From positions 1 to 64,000 of the forward strand of contig NZ_VCJS01000022.1 in the NCBI RefSeq assembly GCF_005893125.1: a DNA stretch of 64,000 nucleotides, written 5' to 3'. The notes under the pieces were generated by a model. It saw nothing but the letters and a program-made list of their open reading frames with translations. It had not been told where the DNA came from and did not search any database. Shown here piece after piece: positions 36,976-44,673 of the stretch (positions are counted from its first letter, which is position 1; each line of letters begins with the position of its first letter). The position numbers were made by a program, and so were the translations under genes. This DNA is from Nonomuraea basaltis (GTDB lineage Bacteria; Actinomycetota; Actinomycetes; Streptosporangiales; Streptosporangiaceae).

Positions 36976-37575
36976 ATGTCCGGCATGATCGAATCGGACC
37001 CGAAAGCCGACCTCCACCGTTACCTGCAGCGGGCCCGCGAGGCCCTGCTGTGGAAGCTCGACGGACTTTCGGAGTACGACGTCCGCCGGCCACTGACCGC
37101 GACCGGCACCAACCTGCTGGGCCTGGTCAAACATGTGGCCGGCGTCGAGCTGGGATACTTCGGCGCCACCTTCGGCCGGCCGTTCGACGAGCCGCTGCCC
37201 TGGATGGAGGACGACGCGGAGCCCAACGCGGACATGTGGGCGACCGCCGAAGAGTCCCGCGAGGAGATCATCGGCCTGTACCACCGGGCCTGGGCGCACG
37301 CGGACGCGACGATCAACGCGCTGCCGCTGGACGCGATCGGCCACGTGCCGTGGTGGCCGGACCCCGATGACAGGGTCACGCTGCACCGGATCCTGACCCA
37401 CGTGCTCGCCGAGACCAACCGGCACGGCGGACACGCCGACATCGTCCGGGAGCTGATCGACGGTGCCGTCGGACTGCGAGCCGGCACCGGCAACATGGCG
37501 CCGGGCGACCAGACGTGGTGGGAGACGTACCGGAGCCGGCTGGAGAGCGTGGCGCGAGAGGCAGGCCGTGATTAG
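36976..37575 (+). CDS. DinB family protein (DUF664 type)
   Basis: 199 residues, four-helix DinB/YfiT fold. Candidate metal His residues appear in LVKHVAGVELGYF and in the pair ETNRHGGHADIVRE, spaced as in metal-binding members. Many actinobacterial homologs act as mycothiol-dependent or other thiol-dependent transferases, but this is not determined here. GGAGGAG at 36963-36969 precedes the ATG at 36976; a second ATG lies 9 bp on. Confidence 0.88.
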   Translation: MSGMIESDPKADLHRYLQRAREALLWKLDGLSEYDVRRPLTATGTNLLGLVKHVAGVELGYFGATFGRPFDEPLPWMEDDAEPNADMWATAEESREEIIGLYHRAWAHADATINALPLDAIGHVPWWPDPDDRVTLHRILTHVLAETNRHGGHADIVRELIDGAVGLRAGTGNMAPGDQTWWETYRSRLESVAREAGRD

Positions 37576-37677
37576 AGCCTGGGTGGACCGGACGCCCCTA
37601 CTCCTAGACCAAACGCTTGCTAGGTCGATATCCTTGCCCCCGTCACCAGCGCCATCAGATCCGGACGTGAGGTCACC

Positions 37678-38208
37678 GTGGTCGAGCAGCACCAGTCCAG
37701 CGGCGGGGCCAGGGCACGCATGAGCGCCGCGCTGCGCCCGTTCTTCCAGTGGCTCGCGAGCACCAAGGGCTTCGCCCTGGTCGCGCCCAAGATCGTGCCG
37801 CCCCTCGACCGCTTCGTCAACCGGGTGACCGGCGGCCGTGTTCTCATGGGCGACCAGATGCTCCCCCACCTGCTGCTCACCACGATCGGCAGCAAGACCG
37901 GGCAAGCCCGGGAGAGCCCGCTCGCCTGCCTGCCCGAGGACGGCGGCACCTTCCTCGTGGTCGGCAGCAACTTCGGCAGGGAGCACCACCCCGCCTGGAG
38001 CGGCAACCTGCTCAAGACCCCGCAGGCCACGGTGAACTACCGCGGCCGCGTCTTCCCCGTGACGGCGAGCCTGCTGACCGGGACCGACCGTGAGCAGGCG
38101 TGGCAGACCCTCATCCGCTTCTGGCCGCTGTACCAGGGCTACACCGACCGCTCCGGCCGCGAGCTACGCGTCTTCCGCCTGTCACCGCAGCCACCGGCAA
38201 CGACGTAG
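37678..38208 (+). CDS. Deazaflavin (F420)-dependent nitroreductase-family oxidoreductase
   Basis: 176 residues of the Ddn/FDOR-A split-barrel family: LLLTTIGSKTGQARESPLAC, FLVVGSNFGREHHPAWSGNL, and the Tyr-rich YQGYTDRSGRELRVFRL tail. The family uses reduced F420 to reduce quinones, nitro compounds and other substrates. GTG at 37678 is used; an ATG at 37720 is an alternative. An imperfect palindrome CCTAGACCAAACGCTTGCTAGG upstream may be a regulator site. Confidence 0.88.
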   Translation: MVEQHQSSGGARARMSAALRPFFQWLASTKGFALVAPKIVPPLDRFVNRVTGGRVLMGDQMLPHLLLTTIGSKTGQARESPLACLPEDGGTFLVVGSNFGREHHPAWSGNLLKTPQATVNYRGRVFPVTASLLTGTDREQAWQTLIRFWPLYQGYTDRSGRELRVFRLSPQPPATT

Positions 38209-38240
38209 CTCCCGCAGCCGTCCGTTCCACCCGCACCCGC

Positions 38241-38720
38241 TCACTCCGCCGCGGGCCCGGCCGACGGGGCAGCCGGGCGCAGCCTGGGGTTGAACACCCA
38301 TCCCTGCAGGAGCACGAACCGGATCGCGGAGGCCAGCCCGTTGGCCAGGATCACCGCGGCCAGCTCCACCGCCGCCGACGAGTCCGAGGGGATGACGGCC
38401 AGGCTCAGCGTGGAGATCCCCATGCCGATGAGGAAGGCGATGAGCCCGCCGAGGTGATCGCGTACGGCTCCCGCTCTGCCGGTCACCCCGAACGTGAACC
38501 TCCGGTTGGCGGCGGTGTTGGCGATCGCCGTGGTCAGCATGGCGACGGTGTTGGCGGCCATTGACGGCAGGATCGCGGAGAGCGCCCAGAACAGCACCAG
38601 ATAGGCCACCGTGCACATGGACCCGACGACCGCGTAGGACGGCAGCCGGCGGGACAGGGCAGTGGGGGCGGAACCCGCCGCCGTGGCGGGAACATGGGGG
38701 GTGGCCGTCATGACGCTCAT
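38241..38720 (-). CDS. GtrA family membrane protein
   Basis: 159 residues with four membrane helices and the GtrA signatures YAVVGSMCTVAYL, NRRFTFG between helices, and the VLLQGWVFN motif in the last helix. GtrA proteins help move polyprenyl-phosphate-linked sugars across the membrane. Start at the ATG at 38720. The 66 bp directly upstream match the upstream region of the DUF4956 operon without gaps, which suggests shared control. Confidence 0.88.
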   Translation of the reverse strand: MSVMTATPHVPATAAGSAPTALSRRLPSYAVVGSMCTVAYLVLFWALSAILPSMAANTVAMLTTAIANTAANRRFTFGVTGRAGAVRDHLGGLIAFLIGMGISTLSLAVIPSDSSAAVELAAVILANGLASAIRFVLLQGWVFNPRLRPAAPSAGPAAE

Positions 38721-38786
38721 GACGTCAAGAGTCGAAGGCGGGCATGGGAGCCCCCTTGGGCGTTCATTAACCGCACGTGAGAAATC
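38721..38786 (-). promoter_or_regulatory. Shared upstream element, copy A (gtrA-like gene)
   Basis: This block matches 42132-42197 at 50 of 66 positions with no gaps by my hand alignment. On the minus strand the best conserved parts are TTCTCA, GCGGTTAA, GCCCAAG, ATGCCCGCC and TTGACG in the same order and spacing. It abuts the gtrA-like start codon. Likely a regulator-binding promoter. Confidence 0.7.
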
Positions 38787-38807
38787 CGCTGGTCAGCGCG
38801 GCATCGA

Positions 38808-38823
38808 TGTGACATCGATCACC
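38808..38823. promoter_or_regulatory. CRP/GlxR-like site and palindrome
   Basis: TGTGA-N6-TCACC matches the CRP-family consensus except for the last base. It overlaps a perfect 7-3-7 palindrome ATCGATG-TGA-CATCGAT at 38803-38819. Its position about 90 bp upstream of the GtrA-like start fits an activator site. Confidence 0.4.
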
Positions 38824-38851
38824 CGTTGAAGCGGAAGGTGCCCGCAGCGGA

Positions 38852-38880
38852 GTGGGGACCGATCGCCGACCGGCCCCCAC
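38852..38880 (-). terminator. Hairpin after the Cthe_2159-type gene
   Basis: GTGGGG and CCCCAC ends close a long stem that is completed by G-U pairs only in the minus-strand transcript. It begins 17 bp past the stop codon of the operon's last gene. No T-run follows. Confidence 0.5.
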
Positions 38881-38896
38881 ACGACTGCCTGAAGTG

Positions 38897-40699
38897 CTAT
38901 CGCCTGCCCGGGCCTCCGCCGAACCCGCCGGCCGGGGCCTCGCCGGCGGTCACGGTCGCCGTGAGTGCCGCCGACCCCAGGTCGCCGGAGGCGGCCAGCC
39001 CTCCCGTGCTGGTGCCCGAGCTGGTCCCGCCGGCATAGATCTTGTACTCCGTACCGCTCTTGATGCCGGCAGAGGAGAAGACGAGGCTCTGGATCGACTT
39101 CGAGGTGACGAACGTGCCCAGCACCTTGCCGTCGGAGTCGACGACGTGCAGCGTGGTGCCCTCGGCCACGGCCGAGTCGAACGTGGCCGACAGCCAGCCC
39201 TGAGCCGAGTCGGTGCCCGGCGCGACGGCCATGCCCGCGCTGCCGGCGGCCACCAGCACCCCGCCGCTGATCGTGAAGTCCCCGTTGACGTCGAGCGCCC
39301 CGTTGCCGTTCTGCGTCGGTCCGTTGACCACGACCGTGCCGCCGGAGATCGCGGCCGTGCCGTTGGAGTCGAACCCGTCACCGTCAGCGTTGATCACCAG
39401 AGTGCCGCCGGTGACGACCGCCGAGTAGTCGCCCACCTCCTCGCCGCCACCGCGGCCCGCCGCCGCCCCGTCGGTCGTGCCGCCGGCCGCGTTGACCCCG
39501 TCGTCGCTGGAGACGATGCTCACCTGACCGCCGTTGACCGCGATGGCGGCGCCTTCGAGCCCTTCGACCGACGAGGTGATCTTCAGAGTGCCGTCGTCGA
39601 TCACCAGGGCGCCCTCGGCGTGCACGCCGTCGTCCCCGCTGGCCACGGTGGTGGAGGCGCCGTTGAGGTGGACGGCCGCGTCGCTGTGGACGGCGTCGTC
39701 GGAGGAGTCGACCGCGATGGTGCCGCCTTCGAGCACCGTGATCACCGCTGACTTCAGCCCCTTGGCCGAGGTCTCGTCGGCCGGGGCGACGCCGCTCCCG
39801 CCGCCGCTGCTGACGGTGAGCTTGCCGCCGGTGACCAGCAGGTCGGTGGCCGCGTCAAGGCCGTCGCCCTTGGCGGTGACCGCGACCGTGCCGTCGGTGA
39901 TCGAGATGTATCCGGCGTCGGCCTCCTCGGTGTTGTCGGCCTTGAGCCCGTCGCCGCCGGCCTGGGTGACGGTGACCGTGCCTCCCTCGACCACCAGGTA
40001 GTTCTTGCCGCGGATGCCGTCATCGGCGGCGTCGACGGTGACGGTGCCGGAAGCGATCACCAGACCGTCCTGGCCGGCGATCGCGTCGTTGCCCCTGCCG
40101 TGTACGGTGAGCGCCCCATCGCCCGTGATCGTCAGGTCGCCGGCGCTGTAGAGGGCCGCATTGACGTCGGCGTCGTCGGCATAGGAGCCGGCGTCGGTGA
40201 GGGTGTTCTGACTGCCGTCGGCCAGGATCACGATGACCTTGTCCGCTTCGGTGGCGGCGATCGCCGCGCTGGACGAGCTGGAGATGTCGGCGCCGGCGAG
40301 AATCAGCCGCACGGTGGCGTCCGGGGCGTTGACGACGACCTGGCCGTCGGTCAGGGTGCCGGTGAGCCGGTACGTGCCGCCGGCGGTGATCGTCACGGTG
40401 GAGCCGTCGATCGTGACCCCGTCCCCGGTGGCGGTCGCCGTACCGCCCGCGAGCTTGATGTCCACGACCTTGGACTCCTCCCAGGTCGCGTCGCCGTCCG
40501 CAGCGTGATCGGCCTGGTTGGCGGCCAGCACGGCCGCGGCGTCCTGCGCGCCGTTCACGCCCGCCACGGCCGACGAGGCGCTGACCGAGGCCGCGGCGGA
40601 GGTGCCGGTGGTCTCGGTGGAGCATCCGGCCAGCAGGGTGCCGGTGAGCACCACCGAGGCGAGCGCGGCAGTCACCCTCTTGCGGATCTTCATGGTCAT
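38897..40699 (-). CDS. Cthe_2159-type carbohydrate-binding beta-helix lipoprotein
   Basis: 600 residues. A lipoprotein signal (lipobox LLAGC, Cys26) is followed by a long right-handed beta-helix built of repeated Gly/Asp/Val-rich turns such as GDGLDAATDLLVTGG and SDDGVNAAGGT. The Cthe_2159 family binds acidic polysaccharide in its described member and may bind calcium. The C-terminal tail GGFGGGPGRR is low complexity. The ATG overlaps the VTC stop codon by 4 bp. Last gene of the operon; outer face of the membrane expected. Ligand here is unknown. Confidence 0.82.
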   Translation of the reverse strand: MTMKIRKRVTAALASVVLTGTLLAGCSTETTGTSAAASVSASSAVAGVNGAQDAAAVLAANQADHAADGDATWEESKVVDIKLAGGTATATGDGVTIDGSTVTITAGGTYRLTGTLTDGQVVVNAPDATVRLILAGADISSSSSAAIAATEADKVIVILADGSQNTLTDAGSYADDADVNAALYSAGDLTITGDGALTVHGRGNDAIAGQDGLVIASGTVTVDAADDGIRGKNYLVVEGGTVTVTQAGGDGLKADNTEEADAGYISITDGTVAVTAKGDGLDAATDLLVTGGKLTVSSGGGSGVAPADETSAKGLKSAVITVLEGGTIAVDSSDDAVHSDAAVHLNGASTTVASGDDGVHAEGALVIDDGTLKITSSVEGLEGAAIAVNGGQVSIVSSDDGVNAAGGTTDGAAAGRGGGEEVGDYSAVVTGGTLVINADGDGFDSNGTAAISGGTVVVNGPTQNGNGALDVNGDFTISGGVLVAAGSAGMAVAPGTDSAQGWLSATFDSAVAEGTTLHVVDSDGKVLGTFVTSKSIQSLVFSSAGIKSGTEYKIYAGGTSSGTSTGGLAASGDLGSAALTATVTAGEAPAGGFGGGPGRR

Positions 40700-41469
40700 A
40701 TCCCGTCGGTCGTGGTGTGAAAGTGGTGCCGCAGCAGGGGATGCCAGCGGTTCGAGGGCAGGTCAGGCCGTAGCGCCGCCAGCCCGGTGCCGTACTTCGA
40801 CACCTGGCGGGGCCGGTGCTTCAGCGACCAGAGCAGCCGGTCGACCTCCGAGGCGGCCCGGGCCGACTTGGTCTCGACGATGGCGTGATCCGGAGTCTCG
40901 ATGGTGGCGCCGTCGGGCAGGGCCCAGGTGAGCCCGGTGTCGATGGTCACCCGGCTGGCGGTGCCGGGGACGTACAGCGTGGTACGCCGGTAGCACGTGG
41001 TCAGCACGGGCACGAACCGGAGCGGACCGGTGTGAATCCGGGCCTCGGCGAGCACCGTGCGGGCGTACGCCCGGGCGTCGGGCCCGAGTCGTCCATGGTC
41101 GCCGGCGTACGGGATCCGGTTCTTGATCGTGACGCCTCGCCGGCCGCGCGTCTTGACCTCGAGGAAATGCCGGTCGGAGTCGAGGTAGCTGCGGATCCTG
41201 AGCTTGAACCGGCGGCGCCGGCGACGCGCGGCGGCCAGGTAGCCGTCCAGATCCGGAGTGTCGAAGTAGACGGACCGGTACCCGAACTCGCGGCGCCGGT
41301 CGATCTCGAGCACCTTGACGTCGTCCGCCAGGCCGCCGAGCACGATCGGCAGGTCGGCCATCGGCAGGATGTACTTGCGGTCCAGCCGGGTCAGCAGCGA
41401 GGCCCGCTCCACCAGCTCGTCCAGCCCGATCGGGCTCAGCATGTCGATCACCGCGTCCACAGTGATCAC
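40696..41469 (-). CDS. VTC-domain (polyphosphate polymerase-like) protein
   Basis: 257 residues forming one VTC tunnel domain. Basic and acidic residues typical of the polyphosphate polymerase active site are present: RLDRKYIL, SVYFDTPDL, RRRFKLRIRSY, FLEVKTRG, CYRRTTLY, IVETKS and SKYGTG. In yeast Vtc4 this domain makes polyphosphate from ATP; in bacteria its product is not generally established. Cytosolic domain, no membrane helix of its own. It overlaps both neighbours by 4 bp, so the three proteins are made together; DUF4956 may provide the membrane anchor or channel. Confidence 0.85.
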   Translation of the reverse strand: MITVDAVIDMLSPIGLDELVERASLLTRLDRKYILPMADLPIVLGGLADDVKVLEIDRRREFGYRSVYFDTPDLDGYLAAARRRRRRFKLRIRSYLDSDRHFLEVKTRGRRGVTIKNRIPYAGDHGRLGPDARAYARTVLAEARIHTGPLRFVPVLTTCYRRTTLYVPGTASRVTIDTGLTWALPDGATIETPDHAIVETKSARAASEVDRLLWSLKHRPRQVSKYGTGLAALRPDLPSNRWHPLLRHHFHTTTDGI

Positions 41470-42062
41470 GCCCGGGTCTCCTGCCCGATCTTGGGTGCGA
41501 GCTCCTGCGGCACCTGCGCCTGGCCGGCCACGTAGCGGACCTCGACCAGGGTGGTGTCGTTGACCAGGTCGAGCTGCTTGATCGACAGGTTGACGACCCG
41601 GCCGTTGAGCAGCACTTCCAGCTGCGAGCGCAGGGCGTCCTCGTCGGTGTGCGCGACGTCGAGGCGTACGGTCTGCTGCCGGTAGCGGCGGAACAGCCGG
41701 GGGTGGTCACCGACATAGAGCGCGGCGGTGATCAGCAGCATCAGCCCGGCGGTGAGCACGCTCACCGATCCCGGCAGCCCGGCGAGCAGGCCGATGGCGA
41801 GAGCCGAGAAGTAGTAGGCGATCTCATGCTGGGCGATCTCGTCCGAGCGCAGCCTGATGATGGACAGGACCCCGAAGAGGCCGAGCCCAAGACCCAGTCC
41901 CACCGTCGACGAGCTGAGCACCATGGACACCGCGAGCACGCCGACGTTCACGCCGAGAAAGGCGACCACCAGGTCCCGGCGGTGGTGGCGCGGGAAGTAG
42001 ACGCAGAAGGTCAGCACGGCGATGGCGACGAGGTCGGCGGCTATGATCATCAGCTGGTTCAT
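41466..42062 (-). CDS. DUF4956 family membrane protein
   Basis: 198 residues: four membrane helices (about 4-24, 32-50, 53-72, 82-120) and a soluble C-terminal domain (about 125-198; VRLDVAHTDEDALRSQLEVL) resembling a ferredoxin-like fold. The loop GLFGVLSIIRLRSDEIAQHE is conserved in the family and contains charged residues facing the cytosol. DUF4956 genes commonly lie beside VTC-domain genes, which suggests a joint membrane complex. First gene of the operon, ATG at 42062; the shared element lies 70 bp upstream. Confidence 0.88.
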   Translation of the reverse strand: MNQLMIIAADLVAIAVLTFCVYFPRHHRRDLVVAFLGVNVGVLAVSMVLSSSTVGLGLGLGLFGVLSIIRLRSDEIAQHEIAYYFSALAIGLLAGLPGSVSVLTAGLMLLITAALYVGDHPRLFRRYRQQTVRLDVAHTDEDALRSQLEVLLNGRVVNLSIKQLDLVNDTTLVEVRYVAGQAQVPQELAPKIGQETRA

Positions 42063-42131
42063 GGGGTTCCTTCATCCGGGGTCGACCACCCGCTCCACGG
42101 ACTCCGGCGCCCTGCCCGTCAATGTGGTCTT

Positions 42132-42197
42132 GGCGTCAACAGTCGACGGCGGGCATTGAAGAGATCTTGGGCTTTCGTTAACCGCGGCTGAGAAGTG
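42132..42197 (-). promoter_or_regulatory. Shared upstream element, copy B (DUF4956 operon)
   Basis: Gap-free counterpart of 38721-38786. Highly conserved words are TCAnnAGTCGAnGGCGGGCAT and TTAACCGC on the plus strand. It lies 70-135 bp before the DUF4956 start, whereas copy A abuts its gene, so the element is a conserved unit independent of the start codon distance. Confidence 0.7.
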
Positions 42198-42266
42198 GGC
42201 CCTCCGGCGGCCTCAGAACCCTGGAACCGCGAAGTCCCGCCCGAGGAAACGCCTCAACGGCCGGTC

Positions 42267-42284
42267 ATTCCCTTCAGGGAATTG
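42267..42284. promoter_or_regulatory. ATTCC-type operator, site 1
   Basis: ATTCCC-TTCA-GGGAAT is a perfect palindrome 57 bp before the start of the SnoaL-like gene. The 18-bp stretch ending in GGGAATTG matches 15 of 18 bases of the site at 43507-43524. Confidence 0.6.
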
Positions 42285-42340
42285 TTCGCCTGTGGGCCAC
42301 TGAACATGATCTGGAGGCGACTACCAGCCAAGGAGAAGCA

Positions 42341-42760
42341 ATGACAGACCTCAATGTCCAGGACCTTGCCGGCCGCTACGTCGCCTTGTGGTGCGAGCCG
42401 GACCTCGAGCTGCGCCGCAAGGCCATTCGGGAGTTGTGGGCGGAGGGCGGCGTGCACGTCCTCCAGCCACCCCAGGAGATCCGGGAGATCGCCGCGAGGC
42501 TCGGTTTCGAGTCCACAACGCTCGAAGCCCGTGGTCACGATGCGATCGAAGTCCGGGTGGCCCGCAGTTATGAGGAGTTCGTCGCCCCAGGGGAATTCAC
42601 GTTCACACCGCGGGACGACGCCGTCCGGTTGAACGACGTCGTCAAGTTCGGCTGGCAGATGGTGCCGGTCGGCGGCGGTGAGGCGGTGGGCGGTGGCCTG
42701 GAAATGCTCGTCCTCGACGAGCACGGCCGGATCGTCACCGATTACCAGTTCCCCGGCTGA
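42341..42760 (+). CDS. SnoaL/NTF2-like family protein
   Basis: 139 residues with the cone-shaped NTF2-like pattern: an N-terminal helix LAGRYVALWCEPDLELRRKA, LWAEGGVHVL, and a beta-rich C-terminus ending LDEHGRIVTDYQF. Such proteins include small isomerases, cyclases and binding proteins; no catalytic set can be named. It overlaps the convergent XRE gene by 19 bp, and a site shared with the LLM gene lies upstream. Confidence 0.85.
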   Translation: MTDLNVQDLAGRYVALWCEPDLELRRKAIRELWAEGGVHVLQPPQEIREIAARLGFESTTLEARGHDAIEVRVARSYEEFVAPGEFTFTPRDDAVRLNDVVKFGWQMVPVGGGEAVGGGLEMLVLDEHGRIVTDYQFPG

Positions 42761-43482
42761 CCTGCCAGCAGCGCCGCCGTGGCCTGATCGGCGGGCAGGA
42801 AGGCCTCCAGCTTCAGCTCCGCCACGGTCACGTCGAGCGCGGTCGCGAACGTCGTGATCGTGGTGGTCAGCCGCAGCTCACCGCGCGACGAGCGCAGGTG
42901 CAGGGGCGTGGCGAACCCTACGTGGTCGGGCCCCGGCGCGGCGCTCGGGACATAGCCGGACAGCTCCTCGTGAAGCGCGTCTTGCGGCATGCGGTCGAAG
43001 ATGTGCTGCGCCCACTGGGCCAGGTTGACGATCCGCGGCGCCAGTCCCTCCGGGTGCAGCGAGAGGCGCAGCACGTTGACCGGCGGGCGCAGCAGGTGCT
43101 CGGCGACACCCTCGGTGAGCAGGTCGAACGCGTCGTTGGCGAGCACCAGGTCGTGGTGGGCGTCCACGACGATCGCCGGGTAGGGCAGGTGCCCGGTCAG
43201 GATGTGCCGCAGCGCGGCGCGTACGTGCTCCAGGCTCGGGTCGTCGAGCGGGGTCTGCGGGTAGACGGGGGCGTACCCGGCCGCGAGCAGGAGCTCGTTG
43301 CGTTCCCTGAGCGGCAGCTCCATCGACTCCCCCAGCCGTACCACCATCGTGCGACCCGGCCGCGAGCGGCCGCTCTCGATGAAGCTGAGGTGGCGCTGGG
43401 TGGTGCCCGCACGCAGGGCGAGGTCGAGCTGGCTCAGGCGGCGGCGCTGGCGCGTCGCGCGCAAGGTATGGGGGAAGTCCAC
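42742..43482 (-). CDS. XRE-family regulator with MmyB-type ligand domain
   Basis: 246 residues. N-terminal HTH (LRATRQRRRLSQLDLALRAG then TTQRHLSFIESGRSRPG), then the MmyB-like PAS-related domain (about 85-240) with HILTGHLPYPAIVVDAHHDL and VLRLSLHPEGLAPRIVNL. This domain type binds fatty acids or similar ligands. The GTG at 43482 begins right at the HTH. It lies between the SnoaL-like and LLM genes, both carrying the same upstream 18-bp motif, so it probably controls both. Confidence 0.9.
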   Translation of the reverse strand: MDFPHTLRATRQRRRLSQLDLALRAGTTQRHLSFIESGRSRPGRTMVVRLGESMELPLRERNELLLAAGYAPVYPQTPLDDPSLEHVRAALRHILTGHLPYPAIVVDAHHDLVLANDAFDLLTEGVAEHLLRPPVNVLRLSLHPEGLAPRIVNLAQWAQHIFDRMPQDALHEELSGYVPSAAPGPDHVGFATPLHLRSSRGELRLTTTITTFATALDVTVAELKLEAFLPADQATAALLAGQPGNW

Positions 43483-43506
43483 ATGCCCAGCATGCCAACC
43501 CCGTCT

Positions 43507-43524
43507 ATTCCGTCGAGGGAATTG
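43507..43524. promoter_or_regulatory. ATTCC-type operator, site 2
   Basis: ATTCC-N6-GGAAT sits between the XRE and LLM starts. A further half-site ATATTCCG follows at 43529. It matches site 1 at 15 of 18 bases, as expected for an operator of the neighbouring XRE protein. Confidence 0.65.
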
Positions 43525-43539
43525 CCGATATTCCGTGGC

Positions 43540-44508
43540 ATGAGAACGATGAGGATCATGGACACGCGACTGGGGGTTCTGCTCCCCACCAACCAGAGTC
43601 AGTGGAGCGACGCGCGCGGCCTGGTCGACTTCGGCATCCAGGCCGAGCGGCTCGGCTACGACTCGGTCTGGGTCAATGACACCCTGCTGGGCGCGCGCAT
43701 CGAGCCGCTGGCCATGCTCTCCGCCCTCGCGCCGGTGACCCGGCGCGTCGTGCTCGGCACCGCGGCGCTGCTGCCTGCCTTCCGCCGCCCGGTCACGTCC
43801 GCGCAGGAGCTGGCCTCCATCGACCACCTGTCGGCCGGACGGCTGGTGGTCACCGTGGGCGCGGGCTTCCCCGGCCGCTCGGAGATCGAGTACGCGCTGT
43901 CGGAGGTGCCGTGGCGGCGTCGCTTCGCGCGGCTGGACGACACGGTCGCCCTGTGGCGGGCGCTTTGGGCGGGCGAGCGCGCGTTCCAAGGGGAGGAGCT
44001 GCGCTTCGGCGAGCTGCCCGAGTCCACGCCCTGCTATCGGCCCGGCGGGCCGCCGATCTGGCTGGCCGGGGCGACCCCGTCAGCGCTGGAGCGCACGGGG
44101 CGGCTCTACGACGGGTGGCTGCCGTACCCACCCGACGCCGCCGACTATCGTGCGGGTCTCGCTTCGATACGACACGCGGCAGGGTCAGCCGGACGCCCCA
44201 GCGGCGCGATCACCCCGGCGCTGTTCATCACGGTGCTGGTCACCGAGGACGTGGACCGTGGCGAGCGGCAACTCGATGCCTACTGCCGGGACACGTACGG
44301 CCTGCCGTCCCAGAGAGTGCGGAAGATCCAAGCCATCGTCACGGGCTCCGCCGAGAGGGTGGCCGCCGCACTTGCCCGCTACGCGGAGGCAGGCGCGGAG
44401 CACATCGTGTGCCGCATCGCGGCCCCGACCCTCGAAGCGCAGCTCGACCAGCTGCAGCTGATTGCCGGGATCCTCATCCGGCCTTCGAGCCGAATGCCCG
44501 CAACGTAG
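43540..44508 (+). CDS. LLM-class (luciferase-like) flavin-dependent oxidoreductase
   Basis: About 322 residues, bacterial luciferase-like TIM barrel: LGVLLPTNQSQW at the start, ERLGYDSVWVNDT, VVLGTAALLPAFRRPV, ASIDHLSAGRLVVTVGAGF and PIWLAGATPSALERTGRLYDGW. The family uses FMNH2 or F420 to oxidise or reduce organic substrates; the cofactor is not clear from sequence. Starts at 43540, 43549 or 43558 are all possible, as three ATGs lie within 21 bp. It is divergent from the XRE regulator gene. Confidence 0.88.
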   Translation: MRTMRIMDTRLGVLLPTNQSQWSDARGLVDFGIQAERLGYDSVWVNDTLLGARIEPLAMLSALAPVTRRVVLGTAALLPAFRRPVTSAQELASIDHLSAGRLVVTVGAGFPGRSEIEYALSEVPWRRRFARLDDTVALWRALWAGERAFQGEELRFGELPESTPCYRPGGPPIWLAGATPSALERTGRLYDGWLPYPPDAADYRAGLASIRHAAGSAGRPSGAITPALFITVLVTEDVDRGERQLDAYCRDTYGLPSQRVRKIQAIVTGSAERVAAALARYAEAGAEHIVCRIAAPTLEAQLDQLQLIAGILIRPSSRMPAT

Positions 44509-44577
44509 CAGCGGGGACTTGCGATCAGGCAGGCCGCTCCGGCCGCGCGGTCCGCTGACCTGCTGCCGGAGATGCCA

Positions 44578-44628
44578 GGACGCCGGAGCCGAACCAGGGA
44601 GGGGGTGACCAGTTCAGCTCCGGCGTCC
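44578..44628. terminator. Long-loop inverted repeat after the LLM gene
   Basis: Twelve-base perfect arms (44578-44589 and 44617-44628) with a 27-nt loop lie between the convergent LLM and RsbW-like genes. The long loop weakens the terminator reading. A 17-bp-period direct repeat (GGGTCGGGAAAGCTCA twice, 44637-44669) follows. Confidence 0.4.
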
Positions 44629-44673
44629 CGTGTGGGGGGTCGGGAAAGCTCAGGGGTCGGGAAAGCTCAGGGC

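Noticed and set aside
38852..39751. 299-codon plus-strand frame opposite the Cthe_2159-type gene
   Set aside because: Follows from the repeated Gly/Asp/Val codons of the beta-helix gene on the other strand.
44637..44669. Two copies of GGGTCGGGAAAGCTCA considered as a mobile-element border
   Set aside because: Only a 17-bp-period duplication near gene ends; no transposase or matching distant copy seen.
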